Assembly (NCBI RefSeq): GCF_964048965.1 | Contig: NZ_OZ040189.1 | Coordinates: forward strand, 3,760,501-3,824,500 | DNA from: Tenacibaculum sp. 190130A14a | Lineage (GTDB): Bacteria; Bacteroidota; Bacteroidia; Flavobacteriales; Flavobacteriaceae | DNA: 64,000 nucleotides | Reading direction: 5' to 3' | Shown: piece after piece, positions 16,493-24,470 of the stretch | How positions within the stretch are numbered: the stretch's first letter is position 1 | Layout of the letters: every line of letters starts with the position of its first letter | Notes under the pieces: generated by a model | The model's input: the letters and a program-made list of their open reading frames with translations, nothing else | Told to the model about the DNA's origin: nothing | Databases searched by the model: none | Program-made: the position numbers and the translations under genes

Positions 16493-17539
16493 CTATAAAG
16501 CGTACTGCAATCCAGCGGTAATTGTTTCTTTAGTTTTTAATTGAATTCCGTTAAGTTTTTGATAAACTGGAGTACTAAACTCAAATCCGAATCGTAAGTT
16601 TTTTAATGATCCTTTAAAAGCATATACATTAAAACCAATACCTCCATTAATGAACTTTCCTCCTGAATTGGCTGTATCTGCAGTAGTAACCATCATCGGG
16701 TTTAAATTAGGGTTCTTTCCATTTATTGAACTCACAACTAAGCCCTCTAAACGAGCAGAAAAGCTTAACCATTTATGAGTTTTAACGGCAAACCAAGAAT
16801 TTAGGCTGTAACGATTTCCCAAAGTGTAATCAAAGTCATTCTTACCAAAACGGTACGTTGCTTTCAACTGACTACCCCAAGATACGGTTTCGGCTTGCCC
16901 TAAATATGTTAATCCTAAATCTGCATCATAGGTTCCACTCCCTATTTGCATTGGGTATGGCAATTGAATTTCATTTGGACTTGACATTGGTGTAACATCT
17001 TTTTCATTTATTTCTCCTGTAGGAATCGAAATAGCAATGTTGGCATGTAAAGAACCTCTATTTTCATTAATAAATTTATATAACATTCCTAATTTAAGGT
17101 CTCCTAAACCTGAAGATGATGTAGAAAACGGCATAATCATTCCTGTCATCATGTTACGCATTTGTAAATCCATATCATTCTCAATATAATTTACCATGGC
17201 CATTAAAGTAATTTTGTCTGTTGGTGCATACATTGCTCCTAACATGTGCATTTTCATAGGCATTGAAAGTGGTGTAACCATGTATCCAGCATTATGAGCT
17301 TCTGCATTAGAAACTGTTTCACTACCTTTTAATAGACCTTCCATATTCATATACATGAATCTGTATGAAAACATTACTTCTCCCTTATGATGGTAATGAT
17401 CTCCCATAACACTTATAGGTGCATGACCATCAGGTCTATTTGATTTCCATTCATTACTTTGATGATGCTTTTCCTGTGCGTTTATAGTTTGTAGTAAGGA
17501 CATAAACAATCCTATAAAGATGATTCTTGTTAATTTCAT
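16493..17539 (-). CDS. Met/His-rich outer-membrane beta-barrel protein, candidate copper handling
   Basis: A 348-residue protein with a signal peptide ending INAQ near residue 22, then a His-rich segment (EKHHQ, GDHYHHKG) and striking Met clusters (PLSMPMKMHM near residue 95, LQMRNMMTGMIM near 125). The rest alternates like a beta-barrel and resembles the transporter proteins grouped near phenol-degradation MetA. Dense Met/His is typical of Cu(I)/Cu(II) binding surfaces, so I infer metal capture at the outer membrane. It sits 34 bases upstream of the TonB receptor and 135 bases downstream of the Cys-motif peptide gene. Confidence 0.65.
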   Translation of the reverse strand: MKLTRIIFIGLFMSLLQTINAQEKHHQSNEWKSNRPDGHAPISVMGDHYHHKGEVMFSYRFMYMNMEGLLKGSETVSNAEAHNAGYMVTPLSMPMKMHMLGAMYAPTDKITLMAMVNYIENDMDLQMRNMMTGMIMPFSTSSSGLGDLKLGMLYKFINENRGSLHANIAISIPTGEINEKDVTPMSSPNEIQLPYPMQIGSGTYDADLGLTYLGQAETVSWGSQLKATYRFGKNDFDYTLGNRYSLNSWFAVKTHKWLSFSARLEGLVVSSINGKNPNLNPMMVTTADTANSGGKFINGGIGFNVYAFKGSLKNLRFGFEFSTPVYQKLNGIQLKTKETITAGLQYAL

Positions 17540-17674
17540 CAGTTTTATTTTTTACTGATAGGCATAGCGATAAACGCATTTTTAAAATGCTTTCTCAGAG
17601 TTTATTTAAATTTTATGTATTGGCTTAACTAGTCAAGCAGTGTACTTAACCTAGTTGTTTGAAGTATGTAAAAT

Positions 17675-18040
17675 TTAAACGGTAGGAGGGTGAAAAACTG
17701 AATGAATAAATTGGTATCTATACTTCTTTGCATATAAGAAGTTATTAGAAGTATTATCTTGAACCAATGGTAGCTTTATTTGTAAAAACTCAACAAATCC
17801 TATCGGATATTCTTCCATTGCAATTCGTAACGATTTAAAGTCTTCTTCTTGCTGTTGTTCTAATTTTTTCATTAACTGACACTTTCCCTTACAACTCATC
17901 TCAGGCTTGTCTTTGTTAATACATAAAACTTTGGCTATATAATCGTAGTTGATAGCGTATTCAACAAAAGGAGCTATAGGTCTAAGCATTGCTATACCAT
18001 ATAGAAATATAAAGAAAAATATTGTAAGCTTTTTAAGCAC
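17675..18040 (-). CDS. Small membrane-anchored protein with CxxGKC-type Cys motif
   Basis: A 121-residue product with a GTG start. A hydrophobic N-terminus (about residues 5-20) acts as signal or anchor. The next segment has three Cys in a compact arrangement (C40, C50, C54; the last two in SCKGKC), then a charged helix and a His-containing tail. Similar short proteins in Bacteroidota occur beside metal-transport genes; no function is established that I know of. As first gene of the minus-strand run it could be a periplasmic metal-binding or sensing peptide; this is inference. A TACCTTTG -7 box lies 25 bases upstream. Confidence 0.6.
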   Translation of the reverse strand: MLKKLTIFFFIFLYGIAMLRPIAPFVEYAINYDYIAKVLCINKDKPEMSCKGKCQLMKKLEQQQEEDFKSLRIAMEEYPIGFVEFLQIKLPLVQDNTSNNFLYAKKYRYQFIHSVFHPPTV

Positions 18041-18064
18041 AACCCCTTAATTTGTTTGCAACAG

Positions 18065-18072
18065 CAAAGGTA
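18065..18072 (-). promoter_or_regulatory. -7 box for the minus-strand metal operon
   Basis: Read on the minus strand this is TACCTTTG, an exact TAnnTTTG match, 25 bases before the GTG start of the Cys-motif gene. No clear -33 TTTG is seen. Confidence 0.45.
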
Positions 18073-18115
18073 ATAACAGCAAAAAAAAGATGCTAATAAA
18101 TTCGTTAAAAAAACT

Positions 18116-18137
18116 ATTTTTATTTATTCTAAATAAA
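18116..18137. promoter_or_regulatory. Fur-like inverted repeat between divergent metal genes
   Basis: The right half ATTCTAAAT (18126-18134) pairs with ATTTTTATT (18116-18124) across one base, a 9-1-9 architecture with six of nine positions symmetric; an alternative register gives TTTATTTA/TAAATAAA. It lies just upstream of the TATATTTG box at 18142. The same 9-1-9 motif recurs at 39381-39399. The Fur-type assignment is inference from the motif and the neighbouring genes. Confidence 0.4.
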
Positions 18138-18141
18138 ACAC

Positions 18142-18149
18142 TATATTTG
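18142..18149 (+). promoter_or_regulatory. -7 box for the Cys-rich 62-residue gene
   Basis: TATATTTG is an exact TAnnTTTG match, 23 bases before the ATG at 18173, with the Fur-like inverted repeat immediately upstream in the -33 region. Confidence 0.6.
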
Positions 18150-18172
18150 CATCGATTTTATATTCAAAGACA

Positions 18173-18361
18173 ATGATTGTTTTTTACACTGATACTAAGA
18201 AAGTTAAATCGTTACCAAAAGTAGTAGCTACGGATTCGTGTGCTACCTCTTGCGCTAGTAGTTGTATTAAGCCTAAAAATAAGTGTTGTAATAAGTATAA
18301 GAAAAAAGGCATCAACTGTAAGCGATGCCCTTTAACTTTTGATATTAAAATAGCTTCTTAA
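18173..18361 (+). CDS. Small Cys-rich protein (62 aa, seven Cys)
   Basis: Not recognised as a named family. The short product has seven Cys in its second half, spaced CxxxCxxxC, then a CC pair, then CxxC, with many Lys; it has no signal peptide, so it is probably cytosolic. Such spacing suits zinc, copper or iron binding (metallothionein- or chaperone-like), but this is inference. It is a real gene on several grounds: an exact -7 box, an operator-like repeat upstream, and divergence from the metal-uptake operon. Its TAA overlaps the tyrS stop codon within a single TTAA. Confidence 0.6.
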   Translation: MIVFYTDTKKVKSLPKVVATDSCATSCASSCIKPKNKCCNKYKKKGINCKRCPLTFDIKIAS

Positions 18362-19662
18362 GCTACTTTTATTAAGAAATAATTTCTTCTTCCTCTCTGT
18401 AAAATAACATATTTATCTGCTATTAAATCTGTAGTAGTAATTGTATAATCTTCTTTTACCTTTTCTTTATTTACAGAAATAGAATTTTCTTTTAATGCTC
18501 TTCTTGCATCACCATTAGATTTTAAGAAACCTGTTTTAGCTGCCAAAGCACCAATCATGTCCAATCCATTGTCAATATCTTCCTGAGATACTTCTGCTTG
18601 CGGTACTCCATCAAACACATCTAGAAATGTTTGCTCATCTAAGCTTTTCAAATCGTCTGCTGTTGATTTTCCAAATAAAATATTTGAAGCAGCAATGGCT
18701 TTATCTAATTCTTCTTTTGAATGTACAAAAGTAGTAACCTCTTCTGCTAGCTTTTTTTGTAAAACTCTTTGGTGAGGCGCTTCTTTATGCGTTTCTATTA
18801 AAGTATCTATGGTTTCTTTATCTAAAAAGGTAAATATTTTAATATATTTTTCAGCATCTTCATCAGAAGTATTTAACCAAAACTGGTAAAACTTGTATAC
18901 AGATGTTTTGTCTGCATCTAACCAAACATTTCCTCCTTCAGATTTTCCAAATTTAGAACCGTCTGCTTTTGTAATTAACGGACATGTTGCTGCGTATGCT
19001 TTTACTTCTTTACCCACATTCATTCTACGCACAAGTTCTGTTCCTGTAGTAATATTACCCCATTGGTCAGAACCACCCATTTGTAATAAACAGTTATGTT
19101 CTTTATTTAAGTGATAAAAATCATATCCCTGAATTAACTGGTATGTAAACTCTGTAAAACTCATACCTCCGCCAGATTCTCCTGAAATACGTTTCTTAAC
19201 TGAATCTTTAGCCATCATATAATTTACCGTAATTCTCTTTCCAACATCACGTGCAAACTCTATAAATGAAAAGTCTTTCATCCAATCGTAATTGTTCACT
19301 AAAATTGGTGAATTAGCAGAACCATTATCGAAATTTAAAAAACGAGCTAATGTTCTTTTTATTCCAGCCACATTATTCGCTAACGCTTCTTCGTTTAACA
19401 AGTTACGTTCATCAGATTTCCCTGATGGGTCTCCAATCATTCCTGTAGCTCCACCTACTAAAGCAATAGGTTTATGTCCCGCTTTTTCTATATGAACCAA
19501 TAAAATTATAGGTACTAAACTACCAATATGTAAAGAATCTGATGTAGGATCAAAACCAATATACGCTGTAGTCATTTCTTTTTGTAATTGTTCTTCTGTT
19601 CCTGGCATGATATCATGTATCATCCCTCTCCATTGTAATTCTTCTACTAGATTCTTGGTCAT
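18358..19662 (-). CDS. tyrS: Tyrosine--tRNA ligase
   Basis: A 434-residue class I synthetase charging tRNA-Tyr. The HIGH motif reads HIGS at residues 45-48 ([11 protein letters not shown]), the tyrosine-recognition region has [11 protein letters not shown] and [10 protein letters not shown], and the KMSKS loop is KFGKS at 237-241, as in many TyrRS. A C-terminal S4 RNA-binding domain occupies about residues 360-430. Length and order match the bacterial TyrRS family. It is convergent with the small Cys-rich gene, overlapping by four bases. Confidence 0.96.
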   Translation of the reverse strand: MTKNLVEELQWRGMIHDIMPGTEEQLQKEMTTAYIGFDPTSDSLHIGSLVPIILLVHIEKAGHKPIALVGGATGMIGDPSGKSDERNLLNEEALANNVAGIKRTLARFLNFDNGSANSPILVNNYDWMKDFSFIEFARDVGKRITVNYMMAKDSVKKRISGESGGGMSFTEFTYQLIQGYDFYHLNKEHNCLLQMGGSDQWGNITTGTELVRRMNVGKEVKAYAATCPLITKADGSKFGKSEGGNVWLDADKTSVYKFYQFWLNTSDEDAEKYIKIFTFLDKETIDTLIETHKEAPHQRVLQKKLAEEVTTFVHSKEELDKAIAASNILFGKSTADDLKSLDEQTFLDVFDGVPQAEVSQEDIDNGLDMIGALAAKTGFLKSNGDARRALKENSISVNKEKVKEDYTITTTDLIADKYVILQRGRRNYFLIKVA

Positions 19663-19683
19663 TTTCTTTGATTTTTAAAGAGG

Positions 19684-19691
19684 CAAAGATA
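19684..19691 (-). promoter_or_regulatory. -7 box of tyrS
   Basis: Read on the minus strand this is TATCTTTG, an exact TAnnTTTG match, 22 bases upstream of the tyrS start, in the 62-base divergent gap with the SDR gene. Confidence 0.5.
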
Positions 19692-19724
19692 AGTTTATCA
19701 ACGAAAAAAAACTAAATTCGCTTT

Positions 19725-20726
19725 ATGATTTTAGTTACTGGCGGAACAGGTTTAGTTGGAGCTCATTTATTGTATCATTTAACTTTAAAAAATAACACAA
19801 TTAGGGCTATTTATAGAACAGATGAAAAACGTGCGCACGTAAAAAAAATCTTTTCCTTTTATACAGAAAACATAACACCTCTTTATGCTAAAATTGAATG
19901 GATTAAAGCAGATATTACAGATGTTCCTTCTTTAAAACCTGTTTTTAACAATATAACCCAAGTATATCATTGTGCGGCTTTAGTTTCGTTTGACCCTAAA
20001 GATTATAGAAAAATGCGTCAAGTTAATATTGAAGGAACTGCCAATTTGATTAACTTTTCTATTGAAGGAAGTGTTGATAAATTCTGTTTTGTAAGTTCTA
20101 TTGCAGCCGTAGGTGATTCTATAAATGGTAACCCCATTAATGAGGAAAATGAATGGAGTGATAATGGTGAACAACACGGTTATGCAATTACTAAATATGG
20201 AGCAGAAATGGAAGTTTGGCGTGGTAGTCAAGAAGGGTTAGATGTTGTAATTGTAAATCCAGGTGTAATTTTAGGTGGTGGATTTTGGAGTGAAGGTTCT
20301 GGTAAATTATTTAGTCAAGTATACAATGGATTTAAATTTTATACAGAAGGGGTTACTGGATTTGTTGGCGTTACAGATGTTGTTAAAGTGATGATACAAC
20401 TTATGGAGTCTAACATTAAAAATGAACGCTATATTTTGGTTACTGAAAATAGTTCATTTAAAGATGTACTATTTGCTATTGCAGACGGTTTGAATAAAAA
20501 AAGACCGTCTATTAAAATAGGAAAATTGGCTACTGAAGTATTTTGGAGAATTGATTGGGTATTAACCAAATTAACTGGAAAAACACCTTTACTAACTAAA
20601 AATTCGGCAAAATCGTCTCATAATATTTCACGTTATTCTGCAAAAAAAATACAACAACAACTGTCATATACATTTAACTCATTAGAGAAAACAATTAATA
20701 CAGTTTGTAAAGAATATAAAAGGTAG
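19725..20726 (+). CDS. NAD(P)-dependent epimerase/dehydratase (extended SDR)
   Basis: A 333-residue extended short-chain dehydrogenase/reductase. The N-terminal Rossmann motif is TGGTGLVG at residues 5-12, and the catalytic YxxxK is YAITK near residues 150-154, preceded by the FVSSIAAVGD strand carrying the active Ser. The family includes sugar-nucleotide epimerases, dihydroflavonol-4-reductase-like and hopanoid/steroid enzymes; the substrate cannot be told here. The only nearby -7-like sequence (TAAATTCG at 19713) is so close to the ATG that the mRNA would be almost leaderless. It ends one base before the convergent DUF4296 gene. Confidence 0.85.
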   Translation: MILVTGGTGLVGAHLLYHLTLKNNTIRAIYRTDEKRAHVKKIFSFYTENITPLYAKIEWIKADITDVPSLKPVFNNITQVYHCAALVSFDPKDYRKMRQVNIEGTANLINFSIEGSVDKFCFVSSIAAVGDSINGNPINEENEWSDNGEQHGYAITKYGAEMEVWRGSQEGLDVVIVNPGVILGGGFWSEGSGKLFSQVYNGFKFYTEGVTGFVGVTDVVKVMIQLMESNIKNERYILVTENSSFKDVLFAIADGLNKKRPSIKIGKLATEVFWRIDWVLTKLTGKTPLLTKNSAKSSHNISRYSAKKIQQQLSYTFNSLEKTINTVCKEYKR

Positions 20727-20727
20727 C

Positions 20728-21204
20728 TTATTTAGAGCTACCTTTTAAATTACTGTTCTTTTCTTTGAGCTTGGAAGATATTTCTTTGTTCAAACGTTTT
20801 GTTTTAAGCTCTCCCTTTAATGTATCTCTTCTTTTTTGTTTTAAGATAGAGTCTTGCATTGACAATTCATTCTCATAGGTATCAAATAGTGAATCAATTC
20901 TCTTTTTAACCTCTTTTAACATATCGGTATAATCTTCAATCTTAGAGGTATAATAGGTATTACTTTCGTCAAATCGTGTACTGTCTATTTTGTATTTTTC
21001 ATACACCAACTTAACATAGTTCTTTTCTCGTTTTAAGAACTTATTTTTTCTATTTTTTGCTGATGAAGCTACATACATATCAGTAAGTAATGCTACCATC
21101 GAATCTTTTGGTATTAAGTTATCAGGCTTCTCGTATACTGTATTACTTGTACAAGAACTAAGCACTATTACCAGCGTTAATAAAAAATATCCCCCTTTTT
21201 TCAT
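20728..21204 (-). CDS. DUF4296 lipoprotein
   Basis: A 158-residue product with a lipoprotein signal peptide (LSSC lipobox, Cys18), then the DUF4296 segment (IPKDSMVALLTDMYVA) and a Lys/Glu-rich helical tail likely to form a coiled coil. The family is confined largely to Bacteroidota and has no assigned role. It is translationally coupled to the upstream dihydroorotase gene through a TAATG overlap. No surface-export acidic cluster follows the Cys, so a periplasm-facing location is more likely. Confidence 0.8.
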   Translation of the reverse strand: MKKGGYFLLTLVIVLSSCTSNTVYEKPDNLIPKDSMVALLTDMYVASSAKNRKNKFLKREKNYVKLVYEKYKIDSTRFDESNTYYTSKIEDYTDMLKEVKKRIDSLFDTYENELSMQDSILKQKRRDTLKGELKTKRLNKEISSKLKEKNSNLKGSSK

Positions 21205-22544
21205 TATCTGTTAAATGTTAATCTCTTCCCTTTTATATCTTCATTAAATATACCATTTTCATACATTAAATTCCCATTAATAAATGTGTGAGAAATTTTG
21301 CTTGAAAATTCTACGCCCTCAAATGGTGACCAACCACATTTGTATAGAATATTATCTTTAGATACCGTCCAGTTATCATTTGCATCGACCAATACTAAAT
21401 CTGCATAATATCCTTCTTTTATAAATCCTCTCTTTTCTATTTGAAAAATTTTCGAAGGATTATGGCACATCTTTTCTACGGCTTTTTCAATAGATAAAAC
21501 CCCTTCCTTTACTTTTTCTAAAACAGCTAATACTGCGTGTTGTACTAAAGGACCACCGCTTGGTGCTTTTGTATACACATTGGCTTTTTCTTCTAAAGTA
21601 TGAGGAGCATGATCAGTTGCTATAATATCAATTCTATCATCAAGTAAGGCTTTCCACAATCCGTCTCTATCCTTTTGAGTTTTTACAGCTGGATTCCATT
21701 TTATATGTGTTCCTTTTTCCTCATAATCAGCATCTGTAAACCATAAATGGTGTACACAAACCTCAGCAGTAATTTGTTTTTCCTCTAAAGGTATATCATT
21801 TCTAAACAAATGAGTTTCCTTTTCTGTTGATAAATGGAAAACATGTAAACGCGCTCCTGTTTTTTTTGCTAATTCTATGGCTTTAGAGGAAGATAAATAA
21901 CAAGCTTCTTCACTTCTAATAATTGGGTGATATTTTATTGGAATATCATCTCCATACTTCTCTTTATAAGCTGCGGTATTCTTTCGAATAGTCGCTTCAT
22001 CTTCACAATGTACAGAAATCAACATTTTTGTAGAAGAAAAAATCTTCTCTAATACTTCTTGATTATCCACTAACATATTTCCTGTAGAAGAACCTAAGAA
22101 CAACTTAATTCCTGCTACATTTTTAGGATCCGTTTTTAACAATTCTTCTAAGTTGTCATTGGTACCTCCAAACATAAAAGAATAGTTTGCATACGACGTT
22201 TTTGACGCTATTTCAAACTTATCCTCTAATAACTCTTGAGTAGTAGCTTGCGGAACTGTATTAGGCATTTCAATAAAAGTTGTAATCCCTCCAGCTACTG
22301 CAGCTTTACTTTCTGTAGCAATATTCGCTTTGTGAGTTAATCCTGGCTCACGAAAGTGAACCTGATCGTCAATCATTCCAGGAATTAAATACTTCCCTTC
22401 AGCATTTACAACTTTCATTTCTTCAGAAGGAGTAATAGTTGTAGCTATTTTTTTGATAAACTCTCCTTCTACTAATACATCGCCTTTAAAAACCTTGTTT
22501 TCGTTAACGATTTGTGCATTTTTAATTAAGTATGACTGCTCCAT
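21204..22544 (-). CDS. Dihydroorotase-family amidohydrolase
   Basis: A 446-residue amidohydrolase, annotated in relatives as dihydroorotase (dihydroorotate to carbamoyl-aspartate and back, in pyrimidine synthesis). Conserved pieces are DDQVHFREPG near residues 58-67, the Lys in AGIKLFLGSSTG, ISVHCEDE, ARLHVFHLS and IATDHAPHT. The first metal His of the usual HxH is Gln (DQVHF). That substitution also occurs, as I recall, in other bacteroidetal homologues, so activity is likely but not certain. No other pyr gene is nearby. It lies third in the operon GT2-GNAT-dihydroorotase-DUF4296. Confidence 0.82.
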   Translation of the reverse strand: MEQSYLIKNAQIVNENKVFKGDVLVEGEFIKKIATTITPSEEMKVVNAEGKYLIPGMIDDQVHFREPGLTHKANIATESKAAVAGGITTFIEMPNTVPQATTQELLEDKFEIASKTSYANYSFMFGGTNDNLEELLKTDPKNVAGIKLFLGSSTGNMLVDNQEVLEKIFSSTKMLISVHCEDEATIRKNTAAYKEKYGDDIPIKYHPIIRSEEACYLSSSKAIELAKKTGARLHVFHLSTEKETHLFRNDIPLEEKQITAEVCVHHLWFTDADYEEKGTHIKWNPAVKTQKDRDGLWKALLDDRIDIIATDHAPHTLEEKANVYTKAPSGGPLVQHAVLAVLEKVKEGVLSIEKAVEKMCHNPSKIFQIEKRGFIKEGYYADLVLVDANDNWTVSKDNILYKCGWSPFEGVEFSSKISHTFINGNLMYENGIFNEDIKGKRLTFNR

Positions 22545-22548
22545 TTTG

Positions 22549-23010
22549 TTAGATTTCCATTTTCATGTTAACTAAGCTTTTATTAAAACCAAAACGTTCG
22601 TATGATTTGATCGCCGTAAAGTTAGCATTATAAACATCGAGCCTAAGCTCTTTTAAACCTTTATTTTTTGCCCAGATTTTTAAAGATTCTAAAATCACTG
22701 AGCTTATTCTTTTACCTCTAAACGAAGGCTTTACATACATAAAACCAATATACCCGTTTAAATCATTTATATGATAACTACCAGATTTTTCAATTCTCAC
22801 ATAACCAGACCCCACAATTTCCTCACCATGCAATGCAACCACCAAATGAATTTTTTCGGAAGATATTAGCTTTTCTATATCGTAGTAATTGATATCTCCT
22901 TTCTTTAAAAATGGGTCGAAGGGTCTTTCTGCTTCAATAACCCCTTGTTCAAACTCTAACAAGATATCTAAGTCTTCTTTTCTTGCTTCTCTTGTAACAA
23001 TTGAATTCAT
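22549..23010 (-). CDS. GNAT family N-acetyltransferase
   Basis: A 153-residue single-domain GNAT enzyme. It has the N-terminal strand/helix TREARKEDLDILLEFEQG, the acetyl-CoA-binding strand and loop YIGFMYVKPSFRGKRISSVIL (RGKR near residue 99), and the C-terminal NFTAIKSYERFGF. GNAT enzymes acetylate amines; the substrate is unknown. It is separated from dihydroorotase by four bases and from the GT2 gene by five, so the operon is tight. Confidence 0.85.
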   Translation of the reverse strand: MNSIVTREARKEDLDILLEFEQGVIEAERPFDPFLKKGDINYYDIEKLISSEKIHLVVALHGEEIVGSGYVRIEKSGSYHINDLNGYIGFMYVKPSFRGKRISSVILESLKIWAKNKGLKELRLDVYNANFTAIKSYERFGFNKSLVNMKMEI

Positions 23011-23015
23011 ATTTT

Positions 23016-23738
23016 CTATTTAGGTAACCCTTTAAATCTCATTTTAACCACTCCAAAGATAGCTTCCTTTATAATTCCCGGACTCAACTTTGATTCGCCT
23101 AAAACTCTATCAGTAAAGATTACAGAGACTTCTTTTATGTTAAAATTACGTTTCCAAGCTTTGTATTTCATTTCAATTTGAAAAGCATATCCAACAAATT
23201 CAATTTTATCTAATTTTATTGTTTCCAATACCTTTCGTTTATAACATACAAAACCAGCAGTGGTATCATGCACAGGTATTCTTGTTATGAATCGAACATA
23301 TTTCGAAGCAAAATACGACAATAAAACCCTTGACATGGGCCAGTTAACTACATTTACTCCTACTGAATATCTTGAACCGATAGCTACATCTGCTCCTTCG
23401 TTAAAACAACATTCATATAAACGAATAAGATCATTAGGATTGTGAGAAAAATCAGCATCCATTTCTATAACATAATCATATCCTTTTGCTATTGCCCAAT
23501 TAAATCCATGAATATATGCTCTACCCAGACCATTCTTTTCAGATCTACTTTCTAAAAATAATCTATTGGGGAACTCTTTCTGAAGATTTGTAACAATTGA
23601 AGCTGTTCCATCAGGAGAACTATCATCAACAATCAAAATATCAAAGTCTTTTTTTTGATTGAAAGTAGCTTTAATTATTGCTTCAATGTTTTCTTTTTCG
23701 TTGTATGTAGGTATAATGACTAAAGCGTCAGACTTCAT
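23016..23738 (-). CDS. Polyprenol-phosphate mannosyltransferase-like GT2
   Basis: A 240-residue family-2 glycosyltransferase of the DPM1 (polyprenol monophosphomannose synthase) type. It opens with ALVIIPTYNEKENIE, then has VDDSSPDGT, NGLGRAYIHG and the EMDADFSHNP metal-binding DxD motif, followed by the membrane-associated RVLGESKLS end. It has no C-terminal membrane helices, like the short DPM1 class. It would transfer a sugar from a nucleotide donor to a polyprenyl phosphate at the inner membrane; donor and acceptor are inference. The Met at 23738 places IIPTYNE at the usual distance; a Met four codons upstream is possible. Confidence 0.85.
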   Translation of the reverse strand: MKSDALVIIPTYNEKENIEAIIKATFNQKKDFDILIVDDSSPDGTASIVTNLQKEFPNRLFLESRSEKNGLGRAYIHGFNWAIAKGYDYVIEMDADFSHNPNDLIRLYECCFNEGADVAIGSRYSVGVNVVNWPMSRVLLSYFASKYVRFITRIPVHDTTAGFVCYKRKVLETIKLDKIEFVGYAFQIEMKYKAWKRNFNIKEVSVIFTDRVLGESKLSPGIIKEAIFGVVKMRFKGLPK

Positions 23739-23761
23739 ATACTTTAACATCTAATTTAGTA

Positions 23762-23769
23762 CAAAGATA
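23762..23769 (-). promoter_or_regulatory. -7 box for the GT2-GNAT-dihydroorotase-DUF4296 operon
   Basis: Read on the minus strand this is TATCTTTG, an exact match, 24 bases before the start at 23738. Confidence 0.5.
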
Positions 23770-23783
23770 CATTAATTTATTAC

Positions 23784-23791
23784 TAACTTTG
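23784..23791 (+). promoter_or_regulatory. -7 box for the DUF4271-hemD operon
   Basis: TAACTTTG is an exact TAnnTTTG match 29 bases before the ATG at 23820, back-to-back with the minus-strand box at 23762. Confidence 0.5.
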
Positions 23792-23819
23792 TGTTAATTA
23801 AAAGCATAAAATTTTAATA

Positions 23820-24458
23820 ATGCAAGCAGTCGAACGTATTGTAAATTACGATTATTGGATTTCTCTATTTTTTGTTATTGCTTTTGTAATACTTGCAATT
23901 TTAAAACTGTTAAAACCTAACGGTCTTTACGGATATATAGTTGCTTTTTTTACACCTGGGTTTTTCCATAAACAAGCTGAAAAAAACACACCTTTTTTTT
24001 CGTCTTTCCAATTACTTTTATTTGTTTTCACCTCTCTGGTGTTATCACTTTTTTTCTTTGAAATAATCCCTGCATATGTAGTACATAAAAGTATTACTAC
24101 ATTAAGTTACATTTTTGGAGCTACAACTATGTACTTATTAATAAGAGCACTTTTAGATGCATTTATTGTTTCAGTTTTAGGATTAAAAGGTTTTTTAAAC
24201 TATTTCCTTTATTCAAAATTAGGCTATTTAAAAACTTTAAGTATTTGGTTATTGCCCGTATTAATCCTTAACCAATACACTATAAAAAGCATAAATTTTA
24301 TCGTTGCCTTTTTTTTAATTTTAGTCGGCTTTCGCTTTCTATTAATAATTTATAACAACAAAAGATTGGTTGTAAACAAGTTATTCTATTTTATTTTGTA
24401 CCTTTGCGCACTTGAAATAGCACCGCTATTAATTCTTTATAAAACAACAACTACGTAA
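23820..24458 (+). CDS. DUF4271 integral membrane protein
   Basis: A 212-residue protein with about six hydrophobic segments (roughly 14-32, 63-80, 92-112, 142-158, 160-176 and 186-204) and little soluble sequence. It belongs to DUF4271, which in flavobacteria regularly precedes the uroporphyrinogen-III synthase gene, as here (12-base gap). The biochemical role is unknown; the conserved pairing suggests a link to tetrapyrrole synthesis but may be only positional. Confidence 0.8.
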   Translation: MQAVERIVNYDYWISLFFVIAFVILAILKLLKPNGLYGYIVAFFTPGFFHKQAEKNTPFFSSFQLLLFVFTSLVLSLFFFEIIPAYVVHKSITTLSYIFGATTMYLLIRALLDAFIVSVLGLKGFLNYFLYSKLGYLKTLSIWLLPVLILNQYTIKSINFIVAFFLILVGFRFLLIIYNNKRLVVNKLFYFILYLCALEIAPLLILYKTTTT

Positions 24459-24470
24459 AGAGAAAAGTAT

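Noticed and set aside
17577..17637. Short inverted repeats (gcatttttaaaatgc and cttaactagtcaag) upstream of the Met/His-rich gene
   Set aside because: They are short, AT-rich or imperfect, and not placed against a promoter box; chance is likely.
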